In this document: one piece after another, positions 22,559 to 26,319 of the stretch
How positions within the stretch are numbered: the stretch's first letter is position 1
Layout: each line of letters begins with the position of its first letter
Assembly: GCA_049889915.1 (NCBI GenBank)
Contig: JBMHCM010000016.1
Span: forward strand, 1-26,319
Direction: 5' to 3'
DNA length: 26,319 bases
Origin: UBA8337 sp049889915
Lineage (GTDB): Bacteria; Pseudomonadota; Alphaproteobacteria; RS24
Notes under the pieces: generated by a model
What the model was told of the DNA's origin: nothing
Database searches by the model: none
The model's input: the letters and a program-made list of their open reading frames with translations, nothing else
Program-made: the position numbers and the translations under genes

Positions 22559-22573
22559 GGATCACCTCCTTTC
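22559..22573 (-). promoter_or_regulatory. Perfect extended Shine-Dalgarno (complement of 15 nt of 16S rRNA 3' end)
   Basis: Read on the minus strand, GAAAGGAGGTGATCC is complementary to the 16S rRNA 3' terminus GGATCACCTCCTTTC over 15 bases. Ordinary genes in this window use 4-7 matching bases. Read on the plus strand the same bases mimic the anti-Shine-Dalgarno itself. Confidence 0.85.
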
Positions 22574-22657
22574 GGTTGTTTAAAGAAACATTGAAAGCTT
22601 ACGGTGATTTGATTCACCGGATAAAGCGTTTATTGTAGCGGCAGTGGAGGACCGATT

Positions 22658-23305
22658 ATGTTGCGCTATCAAATTATTCCGGTGACGCCGTTTCAGCAAA
22701 ACTGCACGGTATTTTGGAACGAAGAAACAAAAAAAGGTGGCATTGTCGACCCCGGTGGCGATTTGGCATTGCTCGACAAATTCATTGATGAACAGGGCAT
22801 TGAGATTGAAAAAATTCTCGTAACGCATGGCCATTTGGACCATGCCGGTGCGGTGGCCGATATGGCGGAAGCGCGCAATGTGCCGGTTATCGGCCCGCAT
22901 ATTGACGATAAGTTTTGGATCGACGGCATGCCGGAAGCGGCAGCGGCGTATAATTTCCCGGCCGCCAAAGCATTTGAGCCGGACCAATGGCTGACCCATG
23001 GCGATACCGTTGAGGTGGCCGGTGTCACTTTTGATGTGGTGCATTGCCCCGGCCACACGCCGGGGCATGTGGTGTTTGTGCAAAAGCAGGATAAAATTGC
23101 CATGGTCGGCGATGTGCTGTTTCAAGGCTCTATCGGCCGCACGGATTTTCCGAAAGGCGATTACAACCAGCTGATCAGCTCGATTACCGAAAAATTATGG
23201 CCGCTCGGTTTGGACATCACCTTTATTCCCGGCCACGGCCCAACCTCAACTTTCGAGCAGGAAAAGAAAACCAACCCGTTTGTTTCTGACGCGGCGCTGA
23301 ATTAA
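22658..23305 (+). CDS. MBL-fold hydrolase, glyoxalase II-like (YcbL type)
   Basis: The 215-aa metallo-beta-lactamase fold protein has all metal motifs: THGHLDH (56-62), His133 in HCPGHTPGH, Asp152 in VGDVLFQGSIGRTDFP, and His193 in FIPGHGP. The short length and the SIGRTDFP segment match the YcbL-like glyoxalase II group, which lacks the C-terminal glutathione-binding domain of classical GloB (about 255 aa). It probably hydrolyses a thioester such as S-lactoylglutathione. GTGGAGGA lies just before the ATG. A weak candidate promoter, TTGATT (22609-22614) and TATTGT (22631-22636), lies upstream. The stop overlaps the HIT gene start by one base (TAATG), so the two are coupled. Confidence 0.9.
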   Translation: MLRYQIIPVTPFQQNCTVFWNEETKKGGIVDPGGDLALLDKFIDEQGIEIEKILVTHGHLDHAGAVADMAEARNVPVIGPHIDDKFWIDGMPEAAAAYNFPAAKAFEPDQWLTHGDTVEVAGVTFDVVHCPGHTPGHVVFVQKQDKIAMVGDVLFQGSIGRTDFPKGDYNQLISSITEKLWPLGLDITFIPGHGPTSTFEQEKKTNPFVSDAALN

Positions 23306-23718
23306 TGGCTTTCCAATTGGATGATCGCTTGGCGGCCGATACGCTGTCGCTGGGCGTGATTGATTTTGTCGACATCAGACTGATGCGCGATGCCCGCTAT
23401 GTCTGGCTGGTTTTGGTGCCGCAAATTGACAACGCCGAAGAATGGCTGGACCTGCCAAAAGCGGAAGCTGCGGGCCTGCATGAGATTGCCATGCAAGCGG
23501 CCGATGCGGCGCGTCTGGTCGCCAAGGCCGATAAGATGAATGTCGCCGCTTTGGGCAATATGGTGCGGCAATTGCATGTGCATGTGATTGCCCGCCATGT
23601 CGGCGATATGGCTTGGCCGGGCCCGGTTTGGGGTGTCGGCGCGCCGCAAGCCTATGGTGATGACCAATTGCAAGAGCGCATAAATGCCCTGCAAGCGGCG
23701 CTGGGACTGCCCGCTTAG
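23305..23718 (+). CDS. HIT (histidine triad) family protein
   Basis: The 137-aa protein has a HIT domain. The catalytic segment is QLHVHVIARH (89-98): His91 and the nucleophile His93 of the HxHxH motif are present, while the third position is Ile95. This HVHVIAR variant is common among proteobacterial HIT proteins, so it need not mean loss of activity. HIT proteins hydrolyse or transfer nucleotides from dinucleoside polyphosphates or nucleoside phosphoramidates. Translation is coupled to the MBL-fold gene by a one-base overlap. The first 60 residues carry the strand-helix pattern expected before the active site (YVWLVLVPQ). Confidence 0.87.
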   Translation: MAFQLDDRLAADTLSLGVIDFVDIRLMRDARYVWLVLVPQIDNAEEWLDLPKAEAAGLHEIAMQAADAARLVAKADKMNVAALGNMVRQLHVHVIARHVGDMAWPGPVWGVGAPQAYGDDQLQERINALQAALGLPA

Positions 23719-23782
23719 GCCGTAAAAGCTCGCTGGCGCTCTGACTGGTGCCCTTACTGGTGCTTTGGCCCATGCGGCCTAT

Positions 23783-24499
23783 ATGGTGCCCATGGATGAT
23801 GTGTTAAGCAGTTTTCCGCCGCATTTTAAGGCGTTGGTGTTTGGTGCCGGTGGCGGCATTGGCGGTGCGCTGTGCGATAGCTTGTCGGCGCGATGTGAGG
23901 TCACGGCGCTCAGCCGCGCTGATGCCGACATTACCGATGAGGCGGCATTGGCCGCTTTGGCCGCAAAGCTGAAAGACACCGCACCCTACCATCTCATCAT
24001 CAATGCGACCGGCCTCTTGCACGATGCGGCAAGCGGGGTGCAGCCGGAAAAAGCATTACGGCAAATTGAGGCCGACACGATGGCCCGCGTGCTGGCTGTC
24101 AACACCATTGGTCCGGCGCTTATTTTGAAACATTTCCTGCCGCTTATGGCGCGTGATGCAAAAGCGGTGATGGCGCATTTATCGGCCCGTGTCGGGTCGA
24201 TTTCTGATAATCGTCTGGGCGGTTGGACCAGCTATCGCGCCGCCAAGGCCGCGCAGAATATGATTGTCAAAAACGCTGCCATTGAAACGGCGCGCCGCGA
24301 TAAACAAAAAATCATTATCGGTCTGCATCCCGGCACGGTGGACAGTCGGCTGTCGGCTCCGTTTCAGGGCAATGTGGCGGACGGGAAATTATTTTCTCCG
24401 GCGCAATCGGCCGGATATTTGCTGCAGGTCATCGACCGGGTGACGCCGCAAGATAGCGGCACGGTGCTGGCTTGGGACGGGCAAACCATTCCGGCTTAA
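23783..24499 (+). CDS. Short-chain dehydrogenase/reductase (C-factor-like SDR)
   Basis: The 238-aa SDR has the NAD(P) motif GAGGGIGG (21-28), NATG (74-77, for the usual NAG), Asn107, Ser139 in RVGSISDN, and the catalytic Tyr151-Arg-Ala-Ala-Lys155. The GSISDN-to-YRAAK arrangement resembles CsgA/C-factor-type SDRs. The start is uncertain: TTG 23765, ATG 23783 and ATG 23792 are in frame and none has a good ribosome site. I give 23783 because the Rossmann strand then begins about 16 residues in; 23792 is equally possible. It follows the HIT gene by about 64 bases and may be in the same unit. The substrate is unknown. Confidence 0.87.
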   Translation: MVPMDDVLSSFPPHFKALVFGAGGGIGGALCDSLSARCEVTALSRADADITDEAALAALAAKLKDTAPYHLIINATGLLHDAASGVQPEKALRQIEADTMARVLAVNTIGPALILKHFLPLMARDAKAVMAHLSARVGSISDNRLGGWTSYRAAKAAQNMIVKNAAIETARRDKQKIIIGLHPGTVDSRLSAPFQGNVADGKLFSPAQSAGYLLQVIDRVTPQDSGTVLAWDGQTIPA

Positions 24500-24515
24500 A
24501 TGTCGTGTTAAACGC

Positions 24516-24776
24516 TTAACTGGTTTCGAGGCGACGAAAATCGGCCGGCAATTGCGCCCCCTGAAAATCAATATGCACAATATTGGCCTTGTGGCGGCGG
24601 CACCAGACTTGCACCCCCCAATCGGTAAAGCCGACATCCATGGCGCTATAGTCCTGCAGGCTTTGCGGCGGGTCGAGTGTGGCCAGCTCGTCGCTGCATT
24701 TGCTGCAGGCAATATAGCCGGTGATGGACAGGGCCAAAGCCTCCGGCGGCAAGGTCGGGTCGTTATTGCTACTCAT
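24516..24776 (-). CDS. Small zinc-ribbon-like protein, coupled to the photolyase gene
   Basis: The 86-aa protein has CSKC (C24, C27) and CRRH (C59, H62), two pairs spaced as in a zinc ribbon. In between is an acidic segment with VGFTDWGVQVWCRRHKANIV (in part). No signal or membrane segment is seen. I do not recognise a named family. Its ATG overlaps the photolyase TAA by one base (TAATG), with GGAGAG about 6 nt upstream inside the photolyase gene, so the two are translated together and may share a function such as DNA binding or repair. That link is inferred from coupling only. Confidence 0.78.
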   Translation of the reverse strand: MSSNNDPTLPPEALALSITGYIACSKCSDELATLDPPQSLQDYSAMDVGFTDWGVQVWCRRHKANIVHIDFQGAQLPADFRRLETS

Positions 24777-26290
24777 TACAAGCTCTCCAAAAACTTTTGT
24801 GCGCTGCCGGCAATCGCCGTTTTTTTATCTGCATCCATTTTGTCATAGGTGCGATAGACCATGCCCATGCGTGGGTTTTGCCCCAGCACCTCGCGATTGC
24901 GGGTCATGAAGTCCCAATACAGATAATTAAACGGGCAGGCCTCGTCGCCGGTCGGCTGCTTGACCTTATAATGGCAGCCGGCGCAATAATCCGACATGCG
25001 GTTAATATAAGCGCCGGAGGCAACATAGGGCTTTGAGGCGACCACGCCGCCATCGGCAAACAGCGCCATGCCATGGGTGTTGGGCAATTGCACCCATTCA
25101 TAGGCATCGGCATAGACTTCCAAATACCAACGATTGACATCTTCCGGCGCCAGTCCGGCCAGCAGAGCGAAATTGCCGGTCACCATCAGGCGTTGAATAT
25201 GGTGCGCATAAGCATGCTCGCGCGTGGCGGTAACGGCATCGCGCAGACAGGCCATATCCGTGTCGCCATCATAATAAAAATCCGGCAGCTTGCGGTCATG
25301 GGCGAAAAAATTCTCATGCGGATAATCAGGCATTTTCAGCCAATAAATGCCGCGAATATATTCGCGCCAACCAATGATTTGCCGAATGAAACCTTCGACC
25401 GCGTTAAGCGGCGCATGGCCGTCATGCAGGCGCGCCTCGGCGCGTTGACAAATATCCAACGCATCCAGTAGGCCGAGATTGAGCGCCGCCCCAACCAGCC
25501 CGTGATAAAGAAACACTTCATCGCGTTTCATGGCGTCTTGGTAGTCGCCAAAATAGGGCAGGCAATGGTCGAGAAAATGTGTGTAATGCGCGTCCGCTTC
25601 GGCCGCCGTCACCGGCCAGCCAAAGCCGTCCAGCGTGCCGAAATGATTGCCGAAATGCTGCTCGACCAGCTGCATCACATCTTGCGTAATGGCATCAGGC
25701 GTGCTGCGCGGGCGCATCGGCAGCACATGGTCTTTCGGCAGTTTTTTTCGATTATCTGCATCGTAATTCCACTGTCCGCCAAGCGGCTCTTTGCTATCCA
25801 TCAACAGGCCGGTTTTGCGGCGCATCTCGCGATAAAAAAATTCCATCCGCAATTGCTTTTTGCCATCGGCCCAATCGGCAAATTCTTGGTGGCTGGCGAT
25901 AAAGCGCGTGTCGGGCAGAATATGCACCGGCATGTCAAAGCGGGTCGCCCAATCGGCAAATTCTTGCGCCAGTCGATATTCGCCCGGCTCGGTGACAAAC
26001 AGCCGGTCATACGCGCCTTGCGTCAATTGGTGCGCCACCGCATCGGTGAAGCCGGTAATGCCCGGCCGTTCGCCATAAGCCAGATAGGTGACGTGGCGCC
26101 CATCAGCCCGCAATTGTTCAGCGAAGTGCCGCATGGCTGAAAATGTTAGCGTGATTTTTTGTTTGTGATGGCGCACATAAGAGGCCTCGTCGGCCAGCTC
26201 GGCCATCAGCACATGCGCGTCGGGGGCGGCTGCGAGGCTCGACAAATCGGCCGATAAGTGATCGCCCAAAACCAGAATCAAATCAGCCAT
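24776..26290 (-). CDS. Fe-S bacterial cryptochrome/photolyase ((6-4) photolyase, PhrB type)
   Basis: The 504-aa protein belongs to the deoxyribodipyrimidine photolyase-related group (FeS-BCP/CryPro). The N-terminal Rossmann domain opens with LILVLGDHLSADL. The FAD-binding helical domain contains EGFIRQIIGWREYIRGIYW (299-317), HIQRLMVTGNFALLAGL (364-380) and WYLEVYADAYEWVQLPN (388-404). Cys348, Cys436, Cys439 and Cys452 match the spacing of the four 4Fe-4S ligands of Agrobacterium PhrB (350, 438, 441, 454), each shifted by two. PhrB repairs (6-4) UV photoproducts using light. The start has AGAGGCGG upstream. A TAA about 13 bases before the ATG may end a further minus-strand gene just outside the window. 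Confidence 0.93.
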   Translation of the reverse strand: MADLILVLGDHLSADLSSLAAAPDAHVLMAELADEASYVRHHKQKITLTFSAMRHFAEQLRADGRHVTYLAYGERPGITGFTDAVAHQLTQGAYDRLFVTEPGEYRLAQEFADWATRFDMPVHILPDTRFIASHQEFADWADGKKQLRMEFFYREMRRKTGLLMDSKEPLGGQWNYDADNRKKLPKDHVLPMRPRSTPDAITQDVMQLVEQHFGNHFGTLDGFGWPVTAAEADAHYTHFLDHCLPYFGDYQDAMKRDEVFLYHGLVGAALNLGLLDALDICQRAEARLHDGHAPLNAVEGFIRQIIGWREYIRGIYWLKMPDYPHENFFAHDRKLPDFYYDGDTDMACLRDAVTATREHAYAHHIQRLMVTGNFALLAGLAPEDVNRWYLEVYADAYEWVQLPNTHGMALFADGGVVASKPYVASGAYINRMSDYCAGCHYKVKQPTGDEACPFNYLYWDFMTRNREVLGQNPRMGMVYRTYDKMDADKKTAIAGSAQKFLESL

Positions 26291-26319
26291 GTGCCGCCTC
26301 TTTATGGCGTCGGCAACGC

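Noticed and set aside
22550..22580. Real 16S rRNA 3' end on the plus strand
   Set aside because: Only the last 15 bases plus one flanking T match; the conserved 16S sequence just before them is absent and minus-strand gene signals explain the motif better.

Overview
The window most likely comes from an alphaproteobacterial chromosome. The grounds are a tRNA-fMet 3' fragment of the alphaproteobacterial type, MmsA/PrpE/crotonase metabolism, an Fe-S bacterial cryptochrome/photolyase, and GC-rich codon use with many short intergenic gaps. A marine habitat is a guess. The species cannot be named from the sequence alone.

Layout. (1) Positions 1-1736 are visibly more AT-rich than the rest. They hold the C-terminal part of an inverse autotransporter (invasin-type) beta-barrel, translationally coupled to a secreted cysteine-rich protein of unknown function, then a degenerate 3' piece of an initiator tRNA. 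I read this as the right end of a genomic island inserted in tRNA-fMet. (2) 1737-2064 is a non-coding junction with two terminators whose tails form a 28-bp direct repeat. (3) 2065-3909 encodes an ABC-F ATPase (uup). (4) 3990-9001 encodes a LolA-like periplasmic protein, an outer-membrane barrel and an HAE3/MMPL-type RND transporter, probably one trans-envelope export system. (5) 9117-12169 encodes methylmalonate-semialdehyde dehydrogenase and a Baeyer-Villiger-type flavin monooxygenase. (6) On the minus strand, 16233 down to 12316 is a tight operon: propionyl-CoA synthetase, a crotonase and a serine beta-lactamase-like hydrolase. Its 3' end carries a 35-bp tandem repeat and a bidirectional terminator. 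(7) Divergent from it, 16331-20046 is an overlapping operon of DUF3604 protein, membrane-anchored parvulin and HupE/UreJ-like membrane protein. (8) On the minus strand, 20056-22369 holds a second crotonase and an FGGY sugar kinase. (9) 22370-22657 contains a very small minus-strand ORF (31 codons). Its Shine-Dalgarno sequence is complementary to 15 nt of the 16S rRNA 3' end, and it has its own terminator. (10) 22658-24499 encodes a glyoxalase II-like hydrolase, a HIT protein and an SDR. (11) On the minus strand, 24516-26290 encodes an Fe-S photolyase coupled to a small zinc-ribbon-like protein.

How the genes fit together. MmsA and PrpE both make propionyl-CoA, and the two crotonases and the monooxygenase fit acyl-chain or branched-chain catabolism. 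The LolA-like/barrel/RND trio and the DUF3604/parvulin/HupE trio each look like an envelope module acting as a unit. The least explained items are the 31-codon ORF with the extreme Shine-Dalgarno, the DUF3604/parvulin/HupE unit, and the passenger-less inverse autotransporter with its coupled secreted partner.
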